From: Eustoma russellianum
Taxonomy: Eukaryota; Streptophyta; Magnoliopsida; Gentianales; Gentianaceae
Direction: 5' to 3'
Assembly: GCA_036186865.1 (NCBI GenBank)
Contig: AP025071.1
Location: 9,473,561 to 9,537,560, forward strand
Length of the DNA stretch: 64,000 nt
In this document: positions 1 through 9,472 of the stretch, in pieces
How positions within the stretch are numbered: position 1 is the stretch's first letter
How the letters are laid out: each line of letters starts with the position of its first letter
Program-made: the position numbers and the translations under genes
Notes under the pieces: model-generated
The model's input: the letters and a program-made list of their open reading frames with translations, nothing else
Told to the model about the DNA's origin: nothing
The model's database searches: none

Positions 1-1154
1 CGGATACACCCCACTTGTCTATCTCATACAACTGGTTCAGACCATCTTCTTTCATGGACGCCGTCTCCTTCAGGTGAGTTCACTCTTAAATCAGCATACA
101 ATGTTTGCCGCCCTTCGAACTCAACGCAATTATCGGCGAAGTTTATTTGGTTCAAGCATCACTCTCCAACCACAACATTATTCTTATGGCGGGTCTTTCA
201 TTCTGCGTTGCCTTTTGAGGATTATATTGGCCGCTACACAGTAATGCGCCCTACACAGTGTCCTTTTGTAAGCAGACATCCGCATCTGTTACTCACATCT
301 TTCTTCACTGTGATCGTGTCCTCCCGGTTTGGGCATTTTTTGCGTCATAACTTCGTGGTCCACTGCCGGCAATGCCTACACTACGTCAGTATTTGTTATC
401 CTGGTGGTATCGATCTTCAACAACATCAATAGCTGGAGTTCTGAAAATTCTTGTCCCAGCTATCGCAGTCTTAAACATCTGGAAACTCTATGCTCAGCTC
501 ATGTATGGAGACTCCACATCTTTTTCGACCAACATGTTACGGCATACTATACATTTTGACATCAATATGTGGATTCACAAGATACAGGGTTCCAAGCTCT
601 CAACTGGGTCAAGCCTTTCTCTTTCTTGGATCCCCCGCCTTCGCCCTCAGCGACTAAGGCTTGTGCGATGGCAATGCCCGCCATCGGGGCGACACAAACT
701 GAATGTGGATGCTGCAGTGGGTGCTACATATGCTTCGGGTGGAGCAATTCTGTGGAATCATCATGGAGATTGTGTGCGTGCCATATCCTTTCGATTGCCA
801 CTATGCACGCCCCTTCAGGCAGAAATACAGGCTACATTATTTGGTCTCTTATATTTTCTGCCCTTTTGCCGCGCCATTATGATCGAATCTGACAGTGAAT
901 ATATGGTGTCACGTCTTCATAGCACGCAGCCAATTTTTGGCAACTATCATCTGCATCTCTTGCATTCTTTAATTCAGACCCATGGCTTGGAAATCAATCA
1001 TGTGTATCGAGAAACTAATATGGCAGCCCACTACTTAGCTCAGCACGCAATGTCTTGCCCAGCGACAGAATATTTCACCAATCCCACTCTTCCTCCCTTG
1101 GTGCGAGCATCGGTACTTCTTGATCTCACGTCCGCAAATCTACGCGCAGGTTGA
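1..1154 (+). pseudogene. LINE-A ORF2 C-terminus: zf-RVT zinc finger plus RNase H domain (broken)
   Basis: The first ~350 bp encode the zf-RVT zinc-binding region found after plant LINE reverse transcriptases. A one-base loss near 268 removes the second Cys of the CPFC motif and shifts the frame. From 372 an open frame of 260 codons holds the RNase H-like domain: the first acidic residue lies in NVDAAVG, the second in AEIQA, the third in IESDSEY, and the final motif is NMAAHYLAQHA. The usual Asp of that final motif (NxxADxLA) is His here, as in the other copies. The enzyme would remove RNA from the RNA/DNA hybrid during target-primed reverse transcription. The family is certain; the copy is inactive. 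Confidence 0.9.
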
Positions 1155-1167
1155 TACTTAAGTCTTC

Positions 1168-1654
1168 CGAATGGATTGGCGAATCTTTGTTTGTTCTGCC
1201 CGTACCATTAATATTACGGGCAGGCGCGGTATGATTTTTATTCCATCAATATGCTTCTACATTATCTTATTTCTCGGCACTAACACTGTACTTTTATCAT
1301 CCACACGTGTTGCTTGGCGGATCCACTTCCCTGCACACCTGAGTGCGGACTCCCACGATTGTTCAGCTTCCATTGTTCCTCATGGCTGGCGTTTTTTTGC
1401 ACTATCTGCCTGTACTCCATTATGTACAGGCAGACTCGGTATGATTTATATTCTCTTAACCTGCTCGATAATGGTACACATTGTTTTGCCCACTTACATT
1501 TTACATGCATACATGACATATATTTCCTGCCAACACGCCGACGGGTCCTTCTTGCTCCGGAAACATACAAGCAAACTCAACGGCGTGACATATCTCCAAG
1601 CGTGTCTTGTCTTTGCTGTCAGCACATTAGTTTGTGCTGGCAGGCGTGGTATGC
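1168..1654 (+). repeat. LINE-A 3' UTR hairpin modules (three, 210 nt apart)
   Basis: Three 28-nt hairpins lie at 1196-1223, 1406-1433 and 1616-1643. Each has 10-nt arms and an 8-nt loop. The 5' arms are CTGCCCGTAC, CTGCCTGTAC and CTGTCAGCAC, with matching 3' arms TTACGGGCAG, GTACAGGCAG and GTGCTGGCAG. Each is followed by 4 nt and GGTATG. A box ATGGATTGGC or ATGGCTGGC ends exactly 15 nt before the first two hairpins; the third box is degenerate. The exact 210-nt period suggests diverged tandem duplication of a longer unit. Confidence 0.85.
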
Positions 1655-1906
1655 TCATTTCACACTACTTTTCCAGCAATCCATCATATGTACTTTTGCT
1701 CTGCTCCGTGACTATTTTCTTTTTGCATGGCGGCAACTTTGGCTTGGCATGGCTATACTGTTCGATTCAATGAGAGGAGCTCAATCATCGGATCATTTCC
1801 AAACGGCGTTGCATGGCATCATCTTTTTTCTGGCATTTGGGTGCCATTCACTGGGACACGATAATTTTCATTTATACGCTGATGTATATCAACACTCCAT
1901 ATTTAT

Positions 1907-1988
1907 AAATATGTACGCTTTTTCCTTCGTCAAGGTTTTATCCACAAGGGTGGTTTTACTTGACAAGGTTTTAATGTGGCATATCATA
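1907..1988 (+). promoter_or_regulatory. Conserved LINE 3'-terminal box
   Basis: This ~80-nt block is nearly invariant in all four LINE copies here (also 37073-37150, and minus strand 37622-37700 and 55556-55640). It contains ATGTACGCTTTTTCCTTCG, then GGTTTTATCCACAAGGGTGG, then a repeat of CAAGGTTTTA. It lies ~100 nt upstream of the A-tail. Such 3' conservation is expected of the region bound by the LINE's own reverse transcriptase; that function is inference. Confidence 0.7.
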
Positions 1989-2109
1989 TAATACATGGAT
2001 GTTGATAATCGCATATTTTATTGTTTTCTTTTTCCATTTTTGTAATAAGGTATTCCTCCGCCAAAAGCGAGGCCTATTCTTAATAAAATACTCTGTTATT
2101 TAAAAAAAA

Positions 2110-3367
2110 TATATATGTATATATATATATTCATATTTTTTATAAAGAGGCACATACACATATATTCCAACGTACTACCGACACGTTATATATTTTACGA
2201 ACGTACGTTAACGTCACACCACTATATTTACCTCATATTTATGAGTATATTCAGGTCTTATATCATACGATATAAGTCATGGTGATGAAAAATTTATTAC
2301 GACACGTTAAAAGGTTCTAAACCAAAAATTGTCGTATTAGGTGAATACCGAAACTTCGCCAACGTGTCACGTACTTGCCATATATAGATGGCCACCCCAT
2401 ACACTTAAAAAATGGCCACAAATTTCGTGGCTTACATGCTATATACAGCCATAAAATCATTCCATGTTGGCACACACAAATCACCCCAAATTAAGGCCAA
2501 ATTGTGGAGATTCCAAATTTAATTTTTGTCACATGTTAGGCGCCACTTTAAATCAGCCATAAGTGATGAATATTAAAGTTTAATTTACGCATATTATGTG
2601 TAACATAATATATATAACATGTGCAAAGTTGGAATTTAATCGGAGAAAAATCGGGTAATCGACAAACGTCGAAAATTCGGTTTTCTACGAACACGACAAA
2701 TGGAACATTTTTGGCATGATATATAACACGTATCTAGATACTTTTTACATACTCTATACATTATAAAGTGTTCTAGAAAAATCAATTAAGGACTGATTGG
2801 AATATACCATATGTGTATAATTATTGTGAACTATTTTACAAAGTTGACAAAAATAAAATTCAGCACATGCACAAGCTATATCACACGCCTACTATAGCCT
2901 TGTTGGAGCATATGTAGAGCTTTGTTGGCATCTTGATTGGCCGAGAATGAAGCATACAATGTTGGTGACATAAAGAAAGGAGCTACATAAGGTAACATTT
3001 CAAACTTTGTCACATTTGTGACACATGCTGAAAATTCAGCATGTGTAGTTTTAGCTGGCCGAAATTTTCAAGCTAAATGGTGCCATATTTACTACTTTGA
3101 ATTATATGGATTGATTGAAAGATAATATGGCAATGTTTTAAAAATATTATGGAAATAATGTGATGGTATCTTGGAATATCACACATGCTGAAAATTTCAG
3201 CATGTGTTGGAATGAATATGGCCGATTTTATGGTCATGATGTTTACTAATTTTATTCCAAAATTAGTAGAAATGTTATGTACTAGATGATGATTGTTTTC
3301 TTCTTTATTTTCAAAGAATTAATATAATGCAAACTTGGAAACAATTTGAATAAGTCTTGATAGAGAA
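2110..3367 (+). repeat. SIRE-I 5' LTR, first surviving segment
   Basis: It matches 14945-16216 of the 3' LTR. It begins in the (TA)n tract interrupted by LINE-A and ends at the GAGAA target site of LTR-B1. It contains the palindromes at 3021-3046 and 3181-3207. No gene is seen here. Confidence 0.9.
3021..3207. repeat. Palindromic LTR motifs ACACATGCTGAAAA...CAGCATGTGT
   Basis: Two near-perfect palindromes lie at 3021-3046 and 3181-3207. A third lies at 7981-8005 after the nested LTR. The 3' LTR has the same three at about 15877-15902, 16037-16063 and 16222-16248. Repeated LTR palindromes are a described trait of Sireviruses, where they are thought to be cis-regulatory. This particular sequence is my observation. 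Confidence 0.75.
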
Positions 3368-4296
3368 TGTTGTACCCCACCAAAAATAGTACTGTATTCG
3401 GGGTTAGTATGAAGTGATGCAGTAGAACGATATTTGGGAAGGAGAATATTGTAAGCTTTACCAACGTTTATTCAATATTAAGGGAAAATAGTATACTACC
3501 CCAAGTGTGAACCATGAAGCATGTTAGTTGATAGCTTTCCCTCCCAAAATTACTCATAAATCTCGGCCTAGAGTACTGGGGGCATAAAAGTGGAGTTTCT
3601 GGTATTACAAGCAACAAACCCTTTGTAGTATTGGTGAAAGAAAGCATGGAAAGTTATGCTAGCATTTAGTGTCCTACTAAATGATATTTAGAAAGTAAAA
3701 AGGGGAAAAGTATTTCTTTTCCCCTATTAAAGTCGCCGGGTAGAGGTAATGAGTAGGAGACCACCTTTTGTTAAAAAGGCTAACTACACACCTTAATTGC
3801 TTACTAAAGCAATTATACAAAATAGTTATGCATGATGTAGTCACAATGTGATGTTATTATAAGGATATGTAGCTCCTCAAAATTTCCCTTAGGAACCGTG
3901 AAACACATGGAAGGAAGAATTAGGGATCAAGATTTTACAATGAATATTTCCTCCAACTACCTAGTGGCTTCTCATTAAACATTCTAAAAAGTGACTCAAG
4001 CATAATGGAGGTACTAAATACATCCTAACCACCGGGTTCAAACCCATAGGTAGTCCATGGTAACTCTTTTAACCACAATAGTAACTAACTTAAGAAATAA
4101 GAAGGGACAAAGCGATTTAGGGAGTAAATGAGCTTAGGGATAGACCCCTTAACCGCCGGCTTCTTCCTTGGGGTGAGCCAAAAGGACTTCACCCCTAACC
4201 ATAGTCATTCTTGGTCTAGCAACTTCAATTTTGTGGAAAGTATGTTTATATGATATATTCATATATATATATATACATATTCATATGCGTAGTGTT

Positions 4297-4331
<35 letters not shown>

Positions 4332-4859
4332 ATATTTATAGATTTTTGCCTATGACGTAATAGTGGCCTAACAGATTTAGTTCCAAGAAAAGTGTATTTA
4401 AAGGATAATAGTTGAAAATACACTTTAAACACGCATATATGAATAGTATATGTAAAATAAGATAGGAAAGTGGGTAAGCGATGATCATTGATAAAATGCA
4501 ATAGAATTGAACTCATATATGTATAAGTGCACACACTTATACTTTCGGCCATGAGGCCTTATTGAGCAAATAATAGTTTCAAGACTCTTCATGCAACCCT
4601 AAAAAGATAAACCATGGTTAGGCCTTAAATGAGTACCATAATGATGTTCATGCACATGAGGAATCTTTTCCTTCTCTCATAATGAAGTCGCCAACCACCC
4701 TCCTAATCAAGAGACTTCTTCCTTCTTCCTTTAATAAGGAACCTCTTAAACCATCTTTACTCTAAGGAATCACCAAATAGCAAGAATCTTTTGTTTTCCC
4801 TCTCTTTTCCTCAAGACCCACAGCCAATTGAGCCAAGAAGATTCAAGACTCATCCAAGT

Positions 4860-4882
4860 TCAAACTTGGTCTAGGTGAGTAC
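4860..4882 (+). promoter_or_regulatory. Splice-donor-like site in LTR-B1 leader region
   Basis: The sequence CTAGGTGAGTACAC at about 4869 fits a plant 5' splice site and follows a pyrimidine-rich, leader-like stretch. The same site is kept in LTR-B2 near 61755. No transcript evidence is available. Confidence 0.35.
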
Positions 4883-7027
4883 ACTCTAAACTCCTTAAGA
4901 GGATTTTATGTTTTACATGGTGAAGCTCACAAGATATCCTCTTTTCTTGTGGGAACCGTGACCTTCAAGGAGTCACTAGGAGAAGAATTTCGAGGTGCTA
5001 AGAAAGATTGGATTTTGGTGGGTTAGAATCATCTCAACCTCCAAGAATCACTTTGGTAAGACCATCTAAGCCTCAAGCTAAGTTATATGTGTACTTAAAT
5101 AGTGGCTAACAAGGGTCCCTACCCCTACAACCGTGTATGATAGGAAAAGGGTGGAAGGAAGCATTTCTTGTTCAACAAAGTTTCAAGCGAGGTCTAAGAC
5201 CCAAGAAGGCAAGTACACTATAAATATTCTTGACTTGTGTGTGAAAGTATATGCTTGAATGTCTAGATGTTACTAAGATTTAATCTTAGATGGAAAATGT
5301 TAAGCTTGAAGCATGTTTTTTCAATTCGGATTCCTTAGGAAAAGTGGTTTGCATGTATGAGATTCTTTCAAAGGTGGATTCTTTGCCCTTTGAATATGAA
5401 TATGATGTGTGTTTAAAGATGGATGTAGTAAAGCTATCTTCTTTGATATGTAAGGGGGATGGTTGGATGAAAAGTTTGGGGTAAATATTGTTCTTGTGAA
5501 AGATTGTGACTTGTGGGATAAAGGATGCATATAAGTTGTAGGCTCTATGACTTAGGTGTAATATGTTCATTATGGAATGAAATTTAAGCCCTTGCATGTG
5601 AATGAAACGGGCTGATTTTGGGGGTATAGAGCATACAAATTAAATATACCAAGAATAGACTTGATTATGTACGAAATGTGCATTATCGAAGTGTGCTTTA
5701 TGTAATTTCCGAAACTGTTTTGAGAAGAATTATATATGGCTTTTAAAGTATATTAGGACTTGTATGTTATGATAAAAAGTGTATGTGAAGGTTAGTAAGC
5801 CAACCTTGAAGAATAATCTCTATTCGTGCATTTTTATTAAGGAAAGGGACAAGAATGGAAATTACCTGAACATGACAGAATAATGTGACGTTTTGTATGA
5901 CCTGAAAAGGGATTTTAGAAGTATTCAACTAAGCTAATTTTTGGCATGATATTAGCCCTATGTATGTAGTAAATATGACAGTTGGAATTTTGGTAAAAGA
6001 AGTTATGGTTTATCCTTAATGGAATTTGTAATAAAACTGGTCAAGCTGGAATTACTGGACTGGATAGAATTTAAGTGGCGTGCTAATAGACCCGAAAATG
6101 GCCTTAGAAATATGCAAATAGGCTGATTTTTGGTAGGATGTTAGTATTATGTGATTACTAAGTCTGTGAGTTTGAAGTTTCGAAAAAGGACTTACGGTTT
6201 GGTCACAATAAAATTTGCATTAAAACTGGCCACTCCAGGACCAGCATGAAACCGTTTTTGGGAAGATGAATAGATGACCCTTTAAAGTTATTATATTGCT
6301 TTGAAATGTTTATGGTAAGTACTTAGGAAATAAGTGAACATGTCCATGTAAATTAATCAGCTTGGAATTAGTATTTTAAGGGGTAACTACAGAAGTCAAG
6401 TTGGTATTACTAATCTGGAAAATTGGACCGAATTGCGGAACTAGTTGGGAGACTTCGTTCTTCCGGTTTAGACTTGTTTGAACAGCTTGGGCTTATGAAC
6501 ATTAATTATTGGTATGTTTGCAGTATTTTCCAGGTTTTGGCCCAAATTAAATAAGACTTATTGGACTTGAAAGAAAGGTAAAAGAGGGGTACTGCACTGC
6601 TGAATTCAGCAGTACCCTATTTAGTAATTTAATAGCTTAAGGGTCTTACATGTCTCGAAATGTTATAAAATTTTTATGGCGAGTGGAAAAGACACCCTTA
6701 TGCATACGTATGTCAAGAAATCATGATATTTGGCCGAAAATATGAGGTTTCTAGGCCGAGCAAACGGAAAAATAATTCTAGAAATTTTTCCATCCTAAAG
6801 AATATGACCATATATGCATGTATGCGATGCGTTTGGTCACGAATTGCATAGTGCACGTCATAAATTGCATCATCGTCATTTACATGATTTATGAAACTGA
6901 TTTTATGACAAAGAATGATGAAAACGCGTTTTTAAAGGAAGGATTCAGTTTTGAAAAGGACGCTTTCCATTGGTACCATTTATTTCTGGCCAGCTTAACC
7001 CGCTCCAGATCCAGGGTTAATTGATCT

Positions 7028-7200
7028 GATGATTATGACCGTTCAGGCCCGGAGAGAATATACCTGATTATGATGATTATGAACTTACATGCCTAGAGAG
7101 AATAGACCTGATTATGATGATTATGACCGTACAGGCCCGGAGAGAATAGACCTGATTATGATGATTATGACCGTACATGCCCGGAGAGAATAGACCTGAT
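7028..7200 (+). repeat. Minisatellite in LTR-B1 (about 45-49 bp units)
   Basis: There are about four tandem copies of a unit built from GATGATTATGACCGTACAGG followed by CCCGGAGAGAATAGACCTGA. Degenerate further units with GATCCGGATAGAATAGATCTGA continue to about 7295. The same array is in LTR-B2 at 63735-63965, so it belongs to the LTR family and did not arise in this copy. Confidence 0.85.
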
Positions 7201-7976
7201 GACTATGATTGATGATGTGACCGTTTTCAGATTCGGAAATAATAGACTCGAAGGGGAGAATATGACCGCCTTAGATCCGGATAGAATAGATCTGAACACT
7301 CTCTTGTTTTTATTGACGATGATGTTTTGAAAGAAAGAACGGAAGAACTTATCCTCATTTTTATCATGATGCATCACATGTGCATACTCATGCATGTTGC
7401 ATTTAATGGTTCGTCGAATATTTGGTACATTTTTACTTAGGGGAAGATGTTATGACTTGATATCTCCTAAATTATGATTTTTAATAAGTTATGAGCTTGT
7501 TACTTACGGATATTGGATGGAAGGTCAGGTATGTTACTAAACCAAATTTGGGGTTTTGTTCTTGTATGTACTTTCCATTTAATTCATGATTATTTATGGT
7601 TTACTTGCTGGTGACGCTGTCACTCACCCCTTATTTTTCCTCCGAGAACCCGTAGGAAATAGGATCGAGTGGATCGAGGATGAGCCTAGGGTTCCCTATC
7701 CGTAGAAGAGCGAAAGAATGATCTTATGTTGGAAACATTGACTTTCGGATTTCCGCAATTGTGGACATGTTTGTAAAACTTATGATGGATGTTTAGACGC
7801 TTTTATTTTGAAAGATTTTATTCTGCCTCGGTTTCGCTTACTTGTTGATGTGTAAGCATGAAGGTCCATATACTTTGTTATGGATTAAGACATGTTATGG
7901 ATTGACACCTGGTACTCCCCGTAGTGAAGTACGGCGGGCGCACGTATCCGGCTAGGCCGGGGTGCGGGGCGCTACA

Positions 7977-9416
7977 GAGAACATGCTGAAAATTTCAACA
8001 TGTGTCTAGGTGAGTTGGCCGAATTCTTGGAAGGAAAATGGGATTATTTGTCTTGCTAATTATGTGGAATTATTATGTGACTTATGACAACACTTTTATG
8101 GCTAATTGGCACATGTTCTTAAAGGTTATTTTCAGATTTATCTAGTCATCAAATGATGACAACTTTCATCCAATCAATGAGTGCCAAGTAAGCAAGGGCT
8201 TAATGATCATCCAATGAGGAGTTGCCAAGTAAGCAAGGAAATGTCACAATGATGCAATATACTCTTCCAAGGACTTAGAAGATAATTTTCAAGAGAAGAA
8301 AGAGGCAGCTAGGCAGCTAGGGGGCAGCCACTATTGATAAAAAGGAAAGAGGAGAGCAAACAAAAACACAAGGCAAGGCTTACAATTCTCAAGATCAAAA
8401 ACGTTGTCTACTCCTTGTTTCTACACTTTTTTCTTTCTTCTCTCTTAAAGCCTATTGTATTCATATTCATACATCTTGAATAGGCTTCATCTATACCACC
8501 ATATACTCTACATTGTTGTAAAATTTTGATCAAGGTGTGATCAATCTTGCATTCGCTAGGTGGTGGTGTTCGTGATCGTTGTAATCACTTACAAGGTTTG
8601 TAAAGGGTTGGAGTTGGTGTGTAACTCCATCAACCCTGTGTGGTAAGGTGTTATTTATGTTTTGTGATTAGTGATAACCGAGGAAGGTGTCCTCGAAGAC
8701 TGGAGTAGGTTGATTGTACCGAACCAGTATAAAATTCCTTCTATTCTCTACTTTCAGCACTTACTTTAAGTTTCCAGCACAGTGCATCATTTTTGTAACG
8801 TTCTTAAACATAGTAAATGAACTTCAAAAATCATAAAATTTTCAGGAATCATAGCCACATGTCTTAAGTTTCTTTTGGCACAAGCTTCAACCATTTTGGA
8901 CAAGTATAAGTCATCAAAACATCAAAAGTTCTGAGACTAGTGCAGTCTGATTTTCAGACTTGCAAAGGTTGAGACTTTGAACGTATTTGACTAACTTTCC
9001 AAACGAATTTTTCAAAACTGTTTCTACCCAATTAAATACACCTAATAAGGGATTAGTAATTAAATTTTCATAGCATTTGGAGTCACGGTTTAATTGGAAT
9101 TAATTTTTCAAATCAGACTACCGTTTCTGGCAGATTTGCGCAATCTGACCACCAACGATTTTTTGAAGGGATTAAAGGTTGAATTTTAATCTGAAATTTT
9201 TAGGAGATACTCAGAACATCTGAGACTAAGATCTCTCCAAATTTCAGAATTGTTGAAGACTTGTAACCTAGTTTTCAAAACGTTTCAAAACAGATCCTGA
9301 AAACAAAAACTGTTTTCAGAAGTTGAGTTTTTGGTCTAAAACAATTTTAAAAAAAACCATATTTTCCGCACCCACTATTCAACCCCCCCTTCTAGTGGTG
9401 CCTTGTAGATCCTACA
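7977..9416 (+). repeat. SIRE-I 5' LTR, second segment to the U5 end
   Basis: It resumes the SIRE-I LTR after the second GAGAA and ends at CCTACA, two bases before the primer site. It matches 16222-17652. A hairpin-forming stretch at 8605-8636 (GGGTTGGAGTT against AACTCCATCAACCC) recurs at 16840-16871 in the 3' LTR and could be a structured leader. No gene is seen. Confidence 0.88.
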
Positions 9417-9418
9417 AG

Positions 9419-9431
9419 TGGTATCAGAGTG
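9419..9431 (+). promoter_or_regulatory. SIRE-I primer-binding site (initiator Met tRNA)
   Basis: TGGTATCAGAGTG lies two bases after the LTR end and is complementary to the 3' end of plant initiator methionine tRNA. It primes minus-strand DNA synthesis. Confidence 0.9.
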
Positions 9432-9472
9432 TAGGAACACTCACAACAAAAGGATCCAACGATCTAATTGAG

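Larger units (their letters stand above)
1..2109 (+). mobile_element. LINE-A, non-LTR retrotransposon, 3' portion (5' part outside window)
   Basis: This is the 3' end of a plant L1-like LINE. It carries the zinc-finger and RNase H tail of ORF2, a long 3' UTR with three hairpin modules, a conserved 3' terminal box, an AATAAA signal (2082-2087) and an A-tail (2102-2109). It sits in the (TA)n tract of the SIRE-I 5' LTR: the sequence after the tail resumes what lies at about 14985 in the uninterrupted 3' LTR, and the first ~360 bp of the 5' LTR are missing to the left. The upstream target duplication is outside the window. The coding part is frameshifted, so this copy cannot support its own movement. 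Confidence 0.93.
3368..7976 (+). mobile_element. LTR-B1, solo long LTR (gypsy/chromovirus type)
   Basis: The segment begins TGTTGTACCCCACC and ends GGGGCGCTACA. It is flanked by the 5 bp direct repeat GAGAA (3363-3367 and 7977-7981), and it interrupts SIRE-I LTR sequence that is continuous in the 3' copy. There is no primer site, polypurine tract or retroviral protein inside, so this is a solo LTR of 4609 bp left by LTR-LTR recombination. Its last ~60 bp (gtagtgaagtacggcgggcg, then a GC-rich end) resemble the end of the GYP-D LTR, which supports a chromovirus origin. A (TA)n tract is at 4293-4328. The short open frames inside have no recognisable protein. Confidence 0.9.

Noticed and set aside
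1171..1991. Open frames of 200 and 225 codons in the LINE-A 3' UTR
   Set aside because: They follow the RNase H stop, overlap in two frames, and are not kept in LINE-B or LINE-C. The conserved signal there is RNA structure.
4293..4552. 85-codon frame ending in Tyr-Ile repeats
   Set aside because: It is the translation of the (TA)n tract and adjoining LTR sequence.
5286..5597. Open frames on both strands in LTR-B1 (about 103 and 64 codons)
   Set aside because: The region is LTR sequence, the corresponding LTR-B2 segment (62160-62470) breaks the frames, and no known domain is seen.
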